Source of the DNA: Apricaphanius iberus
Taxonomy: Eukaryota; Chordata; Actinopteri; Cyprinodontiformes; Aphaniidae
Length of the DNA: 64,000 nucleotides
Assembly: GCA_028564705.1 (NCBI GenBank)
Contig: JAPXFQ010000385.1
Coordinates: 744,001 to 808,000, forward strand
Direction of reading: 5' to 3'
Shown here: piece by piece, positions 25,201-40,200 of the stretch
Numbering within the stretch: the first letter of the stretch is position 1
Layout: the number at the start of each line of letters is the position of its first letter
Notes under the pieces: generated by a model
Databases searched by the model: none
The model's input: the letters and a program-made list of their open reading frames with translations, nothing else
Told to the model about the DNA's origin: nothing
Position numbers and translations under genes: made by a program

Positions 25201-28200
25201 ATAAAATGGACAGAAATATTTTCAGTTCACTTCCTTCTGCAGACAGGCATGGTTTACCTTATATTGCTGGATTCGACCTGCGTTATTGCTGGAAATTACA
25301 ATTTCCTTAATTTTATATGCCAATCACTTTATTGTGCATCGTTTTATTAATTTCAATGGTGTAGAAAGACTCAATGCCACTGGGAAACAATTCTTTCTGT
25401 GCATTTGACATGCTATCCAATCTGCTGAAATTCCACTAGCCTTGCCATGCTGGATGCTTGAAACTGACAGCTTGACCTACTTTTTCATTTATTTGGTTAA
25501 TGACCATCTGGCCACTTGGGGGCACTCAGAGACCTTTGAAATTTCATTTGCGATGGTCAGCTGATCCTTAAATATGATTTTTTGTTATGGTGATGTAATA
25601 GCATAAGTAATGTATCCCATGTATCCCATCCTGATGCAACAGAACACTGAGTGCAACCCTCTCTGTCTTATTGTCTATGATCTATTGTGAAGGGGAGTTG
25701 ATTTTAAGACACACATATATGACTTAATGTTCTACTTAATGTTCCTCAAGTTTAGACGGCCGTTAAAGCTAGCGTCGTTTAGTTACCTTATCACCAGCGA
25801 AGTGTGGGAGGAGCTTGTTCTTGGCTCTGCTCGTGCACACCCAGCTGGATTGTACATGAGAGGTAATTCCACAAGAGGGTTGCGTCCGTAACGGAAAGAG
25901 TACCTGAAACACGCCTCCACTCCCGGCAGCTGGAGCAAAGCAGCGCAAGGGGGAAAAACGTAGTTTAGACATCTGCCAACATTTTAACTCTTATAAGCAA
26001 CAGAAATCTAAATTTAGCCACAAACCGATTCAGAAATTCTGGTGACTGCGGGGACTGTGAGTCCAAACAGATCCTCTCCTTTCAGATATACAGGGAAGAG
26101 TCTCAGAGTGCCTGACTCAGCTCTTTTCTCAGCAACTGGACCAAGTACTTTATCCCAAACTCCTGATTGAAAGGAAACAAACACAAGCTACATAGGAATG
26201 AACTAAACTCCAATGACAAAAAAGCCAACAAAATGATACTTTCTTTACCTTTAGGAGAAGTGTCGGTCAGGATCAAGTCTTGGTAGCCGTGTTCAATGAC
26301 TCTGATTGTAAATTCAGGAAGCCCGTCATTGTCCTCAACGGAGCAGATGTAGCGGCAACGACGATTGCCATGGCGCATGCTCCAGTAAATGCGACAAGCC
26401 TCGTAGCCGACGGGAAAGATGGTGTTCGGTGAATGGAAGGCGGCCATCTGTGACGGGGTGAGTTGCCCTATCGCGTGCAACACCAAACTTCCCACTCGAA
26501 ACGTGTAACCCAACTCTGGCTGTTGCACAGCCGTGGCGATCTGTCGCACCTCGTCTCTTTGAACGTAAACCCGTCTGAACACAGCGAAGCAGCGCAGCTC
26601 GTGCTCCAGGGCCTGCCCTGCTGTTCCCCGGGGCCTGTGGGCGTGGCAGAGCATGGTCTTGTCTTTGAAGAATGTGCAGTGGGCTTGCAGAGCGCAGGTG
26701 AAGTGGTAGACGTTGGTGCAGCGGAGCCGGTGGCAGCCGCTGGTGGCTCCGGTTTGCTGGCAGTAGGCGCAGCGTATCGTCTGACCACGACGCAGCGCGA
26801 GCTCCACGTTGATGAGGGCGCCGGCCTGCGTCTCGTACACCTCTGTTGACCACAGCGCACAGTTTAGGTGAACCCAAACGTCGAGGTCTAGATTTAGCAG
26901 CCTGGCTGGCCCATCAGTGATCCCGTCTCCAAACTGGTGACAGAAACAGCACCGCCTCTTATCTTTGAGGGAAGACGGAGGGTTCAGGGATGCTCCTAGT
27001 TTCTTCAGAAGCTCGTCAATCTTGTCCTCCTCTGGAAGCTGGGAATTCATTCTCGGCGGCAAAACCACCTGAACAGTCCACTTTCTCCAGCGGAGTCCTT
27101 TCTGCCTCTTTCCCTGGTGCCAGCCGTCGTGGGACCGGGGCCGGGCCTTAAGTTTCACTGTCACTTTGAGGGCATCGGATTTGGTCTCGCTCTTGGGTGC
27201 TTCTCCGGCGGTAGGGAAGGGAATGGGAGGAGTAGACGGGGGGGACTGTTTGGGCTGAAGCTGGGCAAGGCAGTGAACGTCCAGAGAGGACATGTTGTTA
27301 TTGTACTGATGCTGAGTTTTGCAAAAGCTCTCGCTTTGCTCGGAGGCAAGAAGTAGGGACATTGACTCCTGAAAATATTAAACAAAATACAGTAAACGGT
27401 TGATATTGTAAGTTTAAACTACACGAGTTAGACCGGTACAAACCTTTGTTTCCGTGCTGGGTCTGGGCCGAGGGGATGAGGAACGGTAGAGAAGGAAACA
27501 GCTTTGACTACAGAAGACCAGGTTTTCATCTCGTCTCAAACGACCTTCGTATTCCTAATATGAAGAAATAAAAATGAAGAAATTAAATACTTTACCCGGC
27601 CACAAGATGTGATACTGATGAAACCCAAGCAGATAGGATTTATAATGAAAAATATGTTCAGTATTACTGCAGTTATGTTGGCCTTCATTATGAAAGCAGC
27701 TAATATTTTAGATTCAATGAAGCAAACGTGGTCAATAAACCTGGCCTTAGACCATCTCCATTCAACCATAAAAATAAATTAAAAAATCAATATGAAGCAA
27801 CTTATAGAGGATTTTTTTCCTAACCGAGAGCTGACATATCAATTAAGTGTCTGGTTGCCAGACGGATATATTATTAACCCGGAAAGCTTTGCTACGTTTC
27901 AAAAGCAACCATGAATAAGCATTAAACTCGGCATTACTGGGAAAGAGAAGATCAAAAAAAAAAAATCTAAAGTTAGCTAAATACTGTAACATTGAACAAA
28001 TCTAACAGGTTATTTTTGATAAATTATGCTTTTCTTAATGTAAGATGAGAACCAACAGGTTCTGCCCAGTTTTTTTGGTACCTTCATATGAGCAGGCAGA
28101 TCTTTGATGGCTTTCTGCACTCCGTTTCCCAGCACCACCACTTTGCAATGGCAGCACCAGTGGGGTTTACATCCAGGGCTGCCGGGAGTCTTATGGTCAG

Positions 28201-31200
28201 GTCCTCGAGCTATAGCAGCACCTACGGCACCAAATTTCCATTTTTAAAGATGTAATCTGACAAGAATTTTAATCAGTAGGAGACATGGTAAGAGTTAGTA
28301 TCTAAATTGATTTATCTGCTCAGTATAGCATACATACACTCATCACTGGGAGTGTCATTAACTTTGGGCTTTTAATGACGCGTTTGGATAGTTCTGTCTT
28401 TTAAGGAGGAATGACGAAGAAAAAAACCATTTCGATTATTCTTATAAACTAGAACTGGGTCGACAAGTTTTAACTTGTTGATCTTCTTTAATCCTTACTC
28501 AGCCAAACATTTACATACAGGTTCAAATATATTCATCTACCTCCACTGATGTCTGGATAGCTCTTATTTAGCAAGCTGTAGAGAATCCACACACTTTTGT
28601 AACCATTAACAGGCTAGGATGGCATTCTGGGATGCTACTGACTAAACATATGACCAGGTTTATGATAACTGGTTGAGTTCATTTAAATCAGCTGGTTTTC
28701 TGATAAATACCCACCTTTTAGGCACAGCGGATACAAATTCAGTCGAGTTTAAGTTTAATCCAAAATCCTAATGTTAACTTCCTATATCCAATCCAGTCCA
28801 GTAGAAATAGCGAGCTATTTCAGGACAGGAATTAGGCTGTATCGTGACAATATTAGTTGGAACAACTGTTGTATTAAAACCCCTGATGGGTGTATCTGAG
28901 CCCAATTGTTACCATAAGACCAAAGGAAAATGGTTAGGTTGTAAAAATGTTAAGTGGCTGGAAGACCGGTGTCATCGTGATATAAAATCAAAATCTTCAA
29001 CATTAGCAGCGACCCACATGGACAGACGCTGCCTGGAGAAACATTTTATGATCAGAGGAGATACATGCTGACCTATTCTGCCACAGCGACATGAAGAACA
29101 TTTGAAGGGGTCGAGCTGAACCTTTCAAACCGTCCATCGTGGTGGTAGCATCATGCTGAAGGTGTGTTTTCCTACCAGCGGAACTAATGTGTTGACCAAA
29201 GTGTAAAGACCATCAGCTGGTTTATCCAACAGAACAAAGATCAAAACAGATCTCGTTTTGGTATGGTCAAAAGAGGCCAATATTAAGCTTCTGGAATGGT
29301 CCCCACTTCTAAACTTTTATAATAATGACTTGGTTTAAAAACTGTCAAAGAAACTTCCAGAACGAGAAAGAAAGCAGTACACATTAACAAGATCACGACT
29401 GCAATTCACTCAAACCATATTTAATAGAACAATTTCAGACATATATGATTAGTCTGGACATAAGTCTACAGTAAACTGAATTATCTTTGAGTTGAAAAGA
29501 AAAATGTGTACACAGAGGAGCAACTTATTAAAGGGAAATTACCGTTTTGCAACCTGGACCTTATTTCTGGCATGCAATATATTCATACACTCACCCAGAC
29601 AAGTTTACGCAAAGGGTAAGAATGTCCATAATATTCAAAGTTGTGGTCTTTATCCTCAAAATTAGATGAATATTCAGATTTTTTGCACAAAAGGATAGGT
29701 AGCTAATTCTGTAGCCGACCATTGTAAAGCATAGTGTTCTGCTCAGACTGTGATGCTTCACAGCAGTGTCATTGAAATAGCAAGTTAATGTAGTTGTATT
29801 AAAGCCTGGAAAACAGCCCAGAACACAACAACACAGGACCTCCGAGACGCTATGAACTCAAAGGAAATTAGTGCTAGTGATTCATGACAAAACATTGGTG
29901 AAATAGAAGAGTTTTGTGGCAGATAATGGATAAAAACATCTCCAGAAGGACTTCAAGTCGCACCAAATTTGTCTGGGTGAGTAAATGAAGGTAATGTTTG
30001 GTAGAAATGTGGTCCAGGTTGAAAAAAAAATAAAACATTTCCTTTAAGCAATGCAGTCTCATGATGTGTAGCTAAAACAGAAATACCATTTCAATTACAG
30101 CACCCTCAGCAACACTCCTGTATAATTTGGTTGCACTCCCTTACCTGGGCTGTTAGGATGGAAATGGAAAGGATGTGCCTGCTGCTGCATCATTCCCTGC
30201 GGTCTAGCGGGCCGCATCATCTGTCCGGGGCGGCCATGGAGCATGCTATGGTCTCCCTGTCCGTGGAAGAACATGGGAGGGCGCTGCTCCATACCGTGGG
30301 GGCCCATCCGAGGACCCAGAGATATAGGAATCCTATCCGGGGTACTGCTGACCTCATAGCTGCTGGGGATCTTTACACACAGGAGGTCTGAGATGGCAGC
30401 TACAACACCGGTGATGTTCTAAGAGAGAGGGATGCACACATACAATGTAAAGTAAATCCTGCAAGAATCATAAAATTATGTTTTGAAATATATAAATAAA
30501 TTAAATTTGATCTCTACACAAACAGTGGGATTGAATTTATAAAGAACTGGAATGTATGCTATACTTTAGTGGAAGCAGCCATACAGTCAGCTTACCTCTG
30601 CTGCAGCTGGTCTCAGTGTGATAGCAACAGAAACCAGTCCTTGTTTGGAGTCATTAGACATGGGGCCAAAGGGGGAGCCAAAGAACATCGAAGAAGGTTC
30701 AGTTTTGATATCCTGGAGTTTGATCTCTGACCCTGAAGAGTATGAAACAACAGAGCAGGAAAATGGACTATAAATCCGTGTTAAAACAAGCAACAAACTG
30801 TGGTATTATCGTTAACGAAAACAAACGAAATAACGAAAACTGGAAGTAAAAAAACATATTTGTTAACTGAAATTAAAATAAAAACAAGAATCTGAAACAA
30901 AACGAAAACGAACTGAAACTGTAATGAGTGTTCACAAAAGTAACTAAAACAAACAACATTTATTGGGAAAATGTGCTTAGTTTTCTTTTCATAATGTGTC
31001 TCATAATATCTAGAATAATTATTTCTATGTCACTCCCAGCCTTCTGCGCGTTGTCACCAGAAACAGATGCGATCATCTGTCTTCTGCCTTTTTAGTTGCA
31101 CAAATCGGTTTAATAAAAACAACAGAACGGGAAAGTTGGATACAATCCCATCGACTTTCTCCCTTTCAAGGCAAATAAAAGACGTCTTTGGATTACAAAC

Positions 31201-34200
31201 TATCAGGAGAAGTGATTGAAACTTTGATTAAACAGTCTGTAGCAAAAACTTCATAACAGGTGAGCTATGGCTAACAGATAAGCTAAAATGCTAACTAATG
31301 CTGGGACTGCAAACTGCAAACAATAGCAATGGGAGCCGGTGTTATATCGGAGCTGTAGGTTGTGTGCATGTATCTGCATGTATCTTCTGGTTGTTGGTGG
31401 TTTTTACTGGCTGTAAAAATAATCCCAAGTCGTCTGTGTTGCTGTGGTCCGCCTAGCGTCTTCCCTTGGCTTTTGTTTTGTTGAGTCGCCACTCAGTGTC
31501 ACTGTTTTTATAGAACTTTAGAAGGAACTTGCATTAATTGTTGGGCTTTCCAATGTACAGCCGCTGTTATTTTTTTTTACAGAACTTTGAACGTTACTCT
31601 GCCATTTATCTTTTCTACATGTCAATACATTTTTTTAAAAGCAAAATGATTTTACGAGATTTTATTATACATTTCTCCTTTTTTTTGTCTTGCCCCAGTA
31701 CACAACTTGTTTAACGAAGAGACTAAAACTAAAAATGAAACTAATAATAACTAAACTGAAACTAAGTATTTTCCAAAAACTAAACTAGCTAACAAATGGT
31801 AAAAACTAAAACTAAAATATAATTTTAAATCAAAACTAAATAAAAACTAAACTGCCAAACAAATGTTAAAAACTAATTAAAACTAAAAGAAAATTTAAAA
31901 TCTTAAGTCAAAACTAAATGAAAACTAAAACTAATAAACAATTTAAAACTGTTATAACCCTGGCAACAAACTGCACGAATTGGCATAGAAGCTTATATTC
32001 TGTGTTCAAACCACCTCTTACATTCTAATTAATTATGACTAACTGAATTATGTAGGATTGTTGTGGGTGTTCACCTTTCCCATCAGGGGCAGGCAGCATG
32101 GGGAATACAGGAGATAAGCATGGAGACGGAGGTTCTTCCTTCACCAGAGACAGATCTGGGTAGCGACTGATCTCCATGCCAACCAGGCTCTCAGGAGATG
32201 AGGAGGGGACAAAGCTGTCAGGCGAATCCCTGTCCTTGCACGGCTCCTGTCCTCTGTTACTTTTATCACAAAATAAAGGAAGAGTCCAAAACCACATTGC
32301 AAAACCTAATCATTAAAATATAAATTATTTTTATTGATTCATTACCTCAGCTCCTCCTGGTTGTTATGTGGAGGGGTGGGAAGAGAAGCTGGAACATCCA
32401 CAGTTTTGTGTCCTTGAGCGATGGCACGAGCTAACAGATCTTCCTCAGCTCTAAATGGGACATGTAGTGGCTTCGGCACCAGGCCCTTGGACACTATTTC
32501 ATGGAAAAAAAAATTAATACAATAGCAACTTTTAAGCAATTATTTTACATCTTCTTTGAAAGAAAAAAAAAAAAAAGTGTTCCACTTCAAGTATTTTATT
32601 ATGTTACAAACACAAACATCAGTGTACTTTATTTGTATTTTTAGGATTAAACAACAGAGAGTAGTTCATTTCTATTAAGTGGAAGGAAAACACAATTAAA
32701 AGTAAAAATTTGAAATATTGGTATATGTATTTAGCCTGGCTGACTGTGACATCGCCTTATAAAATCCTGTGCAGTCAACTACCGTTTTGAAGTCACCCAA
32801 CGAGCGTCTACCTGGTTTTCTTTTAATCTCAGAATAATTCCATCTGTTCTGTGAAGGCCTCAGAGGTTTGTTTAAGTGAATCAGTGAGCAAACATAATGA
32901 AGACCAAGAAACACACAAGATGGATCAGGGTGAGCATCACACTGAGAACTACTCAATCTATCAACCAAAAATGAGTAGATGACAGCACACCATCCCCAAG
33001 ACAGCACCGTCCACCTAAACGGTGAGGACAAAAGAGAGCTTTAATTGGAGAAGCAGCCTGTAGGCCCATAGTGACTCTGGGGGAGCTTTAGAGACCCACA
33101 GCTCAGATTAGAGAAACTGTTGACAGGACACTTATTACATGTTTCCTCCATTAGTACGGTCTTCTTTGAAGAATTGAAAGAAGGTTACGGATGAAACAAA
33201 GACTATAGATTTTTCCCAGTTTGCTACAAGCTACATATGGGAATAAGTAAACATGTGGAAAAATGGTTTTTGGTCAGATGAGACCAAGTCTGAATTTTTT
33301 AGGAGTGCCACAAAACTAACACTACACGAACCTTTACACCAAAAACCAAAAGCATGGAACATTGTGATGCAGCAGGCTATGAGGATCCTTGTATTCAGCA
33401 GGGGCAACAAAGGTGGTCAGAGTCAATGAAAGGACTAACTGAGCTAAACATTCTGGATGAAAACCAAGTTGCAGGCAACCAAAGCTTTGGCATAAAGAAG
33501 GTTTACCTTCAGCATGACAATGACTCTAATGACTCATTCAGCTAGAACTACAGTAGAACGGTTTAGATCAGAGCATACTCATGTGTTAGAATGGCCTAGT
33601 CAAAGTACAGATCTAAATCTAACTGAAAATCCATAGGAGGACTTGGAAATGGGTGTAAAGACACTCTCCATGCAATCTAATGGAGCTTTAGATTTTTTAT
33701 TTTATTTTTTTTTACAAAACTGAAGCACATTTTTCTTTAATTGTACAAAGTTGGTAGTGACATACCCAAAATAATACGCTGACCAAACCTGACCAAAAGC
33801 TTCCATCAATTATGAATTCAACCCCATTTTACATTTTTAGCTGTAAAAAAGGTATTAAAAAAGATACATACTTTTCCTTCCACCTCAAAAGGATGCACCA
33901 CTAGAGTACCTAAATACATTAACAATAGCAGTTGTAATTGGATCAAATGTGAATACGTTTGAGTGGTATGAATACTGTTGTAATGTACTGCAGATATATA
34001 AAAATGGCAAACTGTGATGTGGTTGTGTAGTCTGCAGACATGAAGCTGCATGCTGCTAAATACGCACCCATAGCAGCAGCCTTGCTGGCCAGCTCTTCAG
34101 TTGTAGCAAAACCGTTGATCATTTTCTGTCGATTCACAGGCGGTGGTGTTGGAGGAAGAGATGCAGGTGGTGTCGGAGGATTGCTCAAGTTATTCTGCTG

Positions 34201-37200
34201 AAGATTCAGAACCAACGCACAGTCAGCAGTAATAATACTAATGCTCTAAACTTAAGCTCTTGTATTTTTGACAGTTTTCTTGAGTACTGAATGAATATCT
34301 CACCTTATAGGCTAATTGGGAGTAATAATCTGAGACTCCATCCAATGAGGCACTACCAAAAGTACCAGACAAAAGGTTCTCTCCATTGAGCTGACCGCTG
34401 CCGTAGGGAGCAAAATGGGCAAAGTTCACTCCGATCAATGGCTCCATGAGGGGCAGGAGGGAAAGCTGCTGTGTGGAGACAAAGACACAGAACAATTACG
34501 AGGAAAAGCATAGTAATGGGGATAGGATATACATGGTAAGAAAAAAAATAATCACAGAAATGTTTGAGAAAAATACTAGTATTTCACTTAGAAGATGGCG
34601 ACCCTCATGGAGCTATAGTCAGAAATTTAGCGGCTACAGTTTCTCCCTGCCAGTCGACTGTCCATTAATACAGTCAGATACAGCAGTGTGAACAGAATGC
34701 TCCTTTAGCAATGACCTTTTGTTGTTTACAGTCCTAGTGGAGAATGTAATCTCCAAATAATAAAAAATAATTTAAAAAAATTTCATTGCTATTATGTCAT
34801 AATAAAAATGTCTAAAACGTTATCTTGGGTTTTCTAAGTCTTAAGCCACAATCATCAAAATGAGCACAAAATGCATGATTTAAATATGCCACTTTGTGAG
34901 CAATTAATCTACACAAGTTTCACTGAAATCAATTAACATTTTGTTATTTTCTAATTCATTAAGATGGAACTTTAACACCAATAACTATCATGCATTTACG
35001 CCCTTATTTTCAGCTGCTTCAGAGAAAGATGATTAGAGGAAGGGAAAACAAAACAATCTTACTTGTTTGATCTGAGTCATAACGGTGTCAGGACCAGAAT
35101 GCATCAGCTGCCTGTCCTCTCCATCCTTCTTTCTCTTCTTGTAGCGAGAGGCAGGTTTCTCCCCTCCCTTTGGTGGCCTCTTATTCCTCCCTTTCTTCTT
35201 GTCTTGCTCAGGGAGCAGAGAGCAAGGAAACTCGGAGGTTCCATCAGAGTAGGCCTGAAGTTGGAAAACCAAAATTGTTGCATTAAAATTGTTGGTAAAA
35301 ACGTTGGCTGCTGTGGTTCACTGTGTTGATCATCGGTGCTCTATGTCTGTACAATAAACACGAATACTGACCCCATTGCTGTCTATGGAGCTTTGCCTCA
35401 GCAGTGTTTTGCAGTCTGTGGGCTCCTCCTCCTCAGAGCGCAGGCCGTCCTCTGACCTCTGCTGTGACAGGCCAGGTGGAGGCGTGCTCTTGTTCTTCAG
35501 CAGGTGCTTCAGAAGTTCATTGCCAGCCTCGCCCTTGTTCGGGCTTTGTCCGGCGGGGAATGGAGACATGTTCCCCTTGTTCCCTTCTTCCTTCACGGAG
35601 TTCATCTCTGAGCTGAAGGGCGCTTCATTTGGCCTGTGACATTCGGTGGAATCAGTCTGCTCTAGCTTTATGTTACTGAGGATTCTCTCATGCTCCTGAG
35701 CCTGGTTCCTCGATATGTCTGATGCAGGAGTAGGTTGTCCAGACTGCCCACCAGAAAGTTGCCTCTCTAGCTCGGAATGACTGGGCGTGGAAGATCCCAG
35801 TAAGGGAGACCTCGACAGGTCCTGGTCTCCAAAGAGGTGGGTGTTTCTGGTGGGGGTCGAGGCGGTGTCGGAGACACAAGGCGTTAGAGGGGCTGTGAGG
35901 TCCGAGTGTGGAGTCGATGGCGTCTTGACTGAATCTGCGTCATCATCTTTCTTTTTCTTGCGGTTTCTCTTCTTTTTCCCTTTCTCGTCTGGAATGATGT
36001 TGGAATACAGCTGGATAAGAGACTGACCCGAGCCTGGAAAGTTGGACGGTAGAGGTGTGGCAGAATCGCCCCCAAATGCAAGACCCTCCCCTGGCATCAT
36101 TCCTGGTCCACCGAACTGACGAGGCCTCGGCTGAGCGTGTGGAAAGTTGGGTCCTTGTACGGCAACAGTGTCTGGCCCCAGATCAGGTGGTATCATCCCG
36201 TTGCCCAGCATGTGTCTTCGGTCACCCTGGATGAACGTTCCAGGCGGTAAACCTATGCTGCGCTGCATGGCCTGCTGCTGAGGGAACATTGGACCAAGTT
36301 GCTGTGACTGCTGTAGTGGGCCCCTCTGAGGTTGCATGAAGTCTTGCGGTAGCTCTGAATTAAAAAACGGCATCTGAGCGAGAGGTGCAACACTCCCATC
36401 CGGTCCCATCATCCCTTGCTGCTCCATTTCCATACGATGCTTCAGAGCTCTCTGACGCTCTACTTCCTGCATGAGCTGCACTCGCTGCCTCTCCTGCTGC
36501 TCCCTAAGCCTCTCCCGTCTCTCACGTTCCTGGAAACCTTCGCTGAAGGGGTTGTTGTCATCAAACTTCACACCCCCCGCCTGCATGGGTTTAACTGCAC
36601 CTGGTGGTGCAGCTGGGACTTGGGGCTCAACAGGCATCTGTGAGTGCTGAGGAATGTTACCCACTGGCATCTGAAGGGGCTGCGCCGAACCTGTGGCAGG
36701 TACCTGAGGGGGCATCATAGGAGGCACCCCCGGCCCACCCATAGGCATAGAGGCGGCAGGATGCCAGCCGGGTGGGGGGTTGGGCATGCGAGGTGGTGGG
36801 TTTGGTTGGCCAGGGTGAAGAGGCATCTGTATCATGGGGTTCATGGGAGGCTGCACCATTGGTGGGCCGCAAGGAACCATGCCATGATTGCCCGTTGCTG
36901 GGTGAATAGCAGGCATGATGGGTGTCATGTTGTTCTGCTGCTGTTTCACTCTGTACTCCTCGATAAGTTCAGCGTGCTCCTTTTGCTGCTTGCGGATCTG
37001 ATGAGAGATAAAAGTGGCTTCATCAGTTGATTCAGTGCTTCACACATTTTTCTCTCTAGACTTTTCCCAAATAAGTTTTGACTTCGTTGTCAATCTCTGG
37101 TTGATTTCAATTGTAAATGTTTAAGCATATTTAAATATAAATATCCTATAACGTATAAAATATGTACACAACAAGAAATTTACAAGTTTCCCAGTCTAAA

Positions 37201-40200
37201 TTACTTTTTTTTAAATCAAAAGCCAGATTAAACGTTCAGAAACCACAGACTGTAATGGTGGCTAAATGGATGGATAGATGGATGAAAGAAAAAAAAGATG
37301 AACAGACCAACAGTCAGATGTGAATGGCTTTCGGAAAGACAAATGAAGGAAATGATGGTCAGAGTGTTTAAAAAATGAATAGAAAAGAATAATAATTCAT
37401 TAATTAACAGTTGGACTTAATGAATGAATAGACTGATTGAGTCATGAACGGATTAGTAATGAATATCTGGAAAGATTGATAAGAGAGATAGATGTGTAAA
37501 TCGTTTAATAGAGGGATAGCTTAGCTGGCAGGTAGCAAGAGGTGAATGGATGAACGGATGGAAAGTTAATAGGACAGATAGATGGATATATGAATATCAA
37601 ACTAAAAAGAAAAAATACAAGAGACTAGTTTGAACAAAAATGTTGGTGTAATGGAGGAAAATTGGCAACTCTGATTGCTACAACTTATTTAAACTCTTCA
37701 TTGACCACAATGGGACAAAGTCTGAAAACACTTTCCTTCCAGACCTAATAAATGCATGCTTTTGTTCTGTTATATAAGAGTAATTATGAGTCATTATACT
37801 GGTTCCACCAGACATACAGTAATGCTTTTCTCTTTTTAATTATCCTGTGGGGATAATTTACAAATTTGACAGAAGAGACTATAGCTATAAAAGATAAATT
37901 ACTATCCCTAGTTTAACAATTAAATCTTTGCCTAAAGATAAAAATATTTATGCTAAGGGGCGGGCGACATGCATATAAATTTCACACAGAATTCAGTGGT
38001 GGAGCTCATTAAGCCTTGCATTTACCTGCTCCAGTTGCTTCTGCACCACACCCTGCTGCTCTGTGACATGTTTGAGCTGCTCAGCATCCTCTTCAGGGAA
38101 CTCTCTGCCTGCTTTCTTAGCAGTTCTCTGCTTGGCAGACAGGGCTTTCTTCGACTTCCTATGAGCGCCAATCTTCTCTTCTAGAAACTTTTGCTGCATT
38201 TGAAGAAGTTGCTGAGTCTCCTGAAGCCACTCCTCATACTGAGCCCTCTGAGGATTGTCTGAGGGAAGAAATATGGTTGTTTTCTTAGCAAACTTGACAC
38301 CATAAAAAATAAGTCTCTTTAAATTAACATTCAGAACAGATTTTCCTTAAAGAAGTGATACTTTAGAAAAGGAAACGAGTCTTTGGACAAACTTACTGAC
38401 AAATCCTGGCCCAAAGTTAGGAGGATTAGGTCTCTGTACTTGGGTCAATTTGCCATCCTGATACAAAGATTGACAAAGATGTTATTTCTGATACTTAGAG
38501 CTAACAATTTTCTAAAAAGATGTCAAATGTTTGTTACCGGTCCAACGACTTGTGGAGGGATTGGTGTGCTTTCAGGACAAGGTGTTGCCGGACCGGGAGG
38601 GAATCTGTGAAACGATATAGTCAAAAAATGCTCGTCAGTGTTCTCATTTATAGGGCAGGATAATGTGGTGTCAGTAAGCTGCCAGTGCTGATCATTTAAT
38701 ACTTCTTTGCAAGACCATCTTATTTAATTTATAATTGAAAAATACTTTTAATTCGTGACTCATATTACATAGATCGATTACAAACAGATAATTTATTTTT
38801 GCAAATCTTTATGAACAGAAGATTTAGTTTCTTAGTCTGAATAAGACTCACACAAGAAAAAAAATTTTTTTAAATACAGAAATGTTGCGGCCTACATATT
38901 TATGTGGAAGACAGCTGAAAGATGAAAATGGTAAGCAACAAAAAGTAATTGGTTCATGCTGATGTAATGAAGGAACATTAATGTAATGTTGAGTGAAAGT
39001 AGAACCTTTGCTAGACAAAAGGTGCAGAAGCAAAAGGGATAGATATATCTTTCAAGGCAGGGATGACCTAAATCCAGTGTCCTGAAGGTTTTAGAACTGT
39101 CCTTGATCCAACACAGCAGATCTAAATGGCCAAATTACCTCCTCCACATGTCTTGAAGATCTCCAGAGGCCTAGTAATGAACCAATCTTTTGATTCAGGT
39201 GTTTTGACTTAGGTTGACATCTACAACATGCAGGACACCAGCCCAAGACACCACTGCTTTAAGGGATTTTAAAATAGCCCCTTAACCAAAAAATGTGGAC
39301 CAGGGCACCGGAATCGAGACATACACACAATTTGGGATCTTACGCCTAGTTTATACTTCTTCGTCAGCAAATTTGGACCCAGACGTAGACGTATCGACAC
39401 AGACTTTCTTCATCTATAGTTTTCCGTTGCTGTGTCAGTGTTGGAAACACAGCAGTCTGTTTTGTTGTTCTCTACACCGTGTTCAAAACCACCAAAAGCC
39501 CATATTAGATAAACTACATGCCTTCAATATAGAGCATCTAATGCCCCAACGCTGCATTGACTACTGATTACATTAACTACAGAGTACCGTTTTAGTGAAA
39601 TAATATCTGGCTGTTGTTGAGCTGACCAATCACAAGTGTGTGCTCTCCGCTGACGGATAGTTAGTAAATTGGGCCCTACTCCGTCAATCCTTGCATAGGT
39701 TAGGGAGAGCCCTTGGGTGAAGGGATAATGGCGTGGCGTCAATCCGTTTCGATGTAGATTTTGGAGTAGAAACTAGGCTTTAGAAATGACAGGGCTGGTT
39801 TTTAGTAGGTGTGTGAAGATACCTAAAAAAAAATTAAATACCTAGTAAACTTTAATAGATATATGCTTAAAAAAAATCCTTTATTCTGCATTTTGATCAA
39901 ATTAGCCACAAACTTAAACTGATGTCTTTCTTTTACTTATGTCTTATGTCTTCAGACCATAGAACAGTGTTTAAACTATGTATGGTCTGCTGTACATTCA
40001 CCATTTCCCAGTTGCTACAAATAGCATTCGTTGTAATGGTGACGTAACTGAACGTAACCCTAGACGACTAGCCATTCGGTTGCTATGGCAATGCTTTCTG
40101 AACAACCTGCAGTGCGTACATATTGTTTGTGTCTCGTCAGCCACCATTTATCATTCCTACTGGAAACCCAAAATGTCGCCAAACAAATGATTCAAGAAAG

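Larger units (their letters stand above)
22463..25786. other. kmt2c introns between SET-domain exons
   Basis: Introns of 926 bp (22463-23409, less its splice sites), 80 bp, 1.1 kb (23681-24812) and 0.8 kb (24988-25786). No further exon, RNA gene or clear transposon was seen; poly-A/T runs only. Confidence 0.5.

Noticed and set aside
26103..26248. C-terminal continuation of the ePHD/FYRN open frame
   Set aside because: The AAAG|gtaaag donor at 26249 and phase-correct FYRC exon at 26162 show this is intron followed by the FYRC exon in another frame.
26335..26877. 180- and 130-residue minus-strand frames and a 128-residue plus frame
   Set aside because: They are shifted or antisense shadows of the GC-rich ePHD/FYRN exon.
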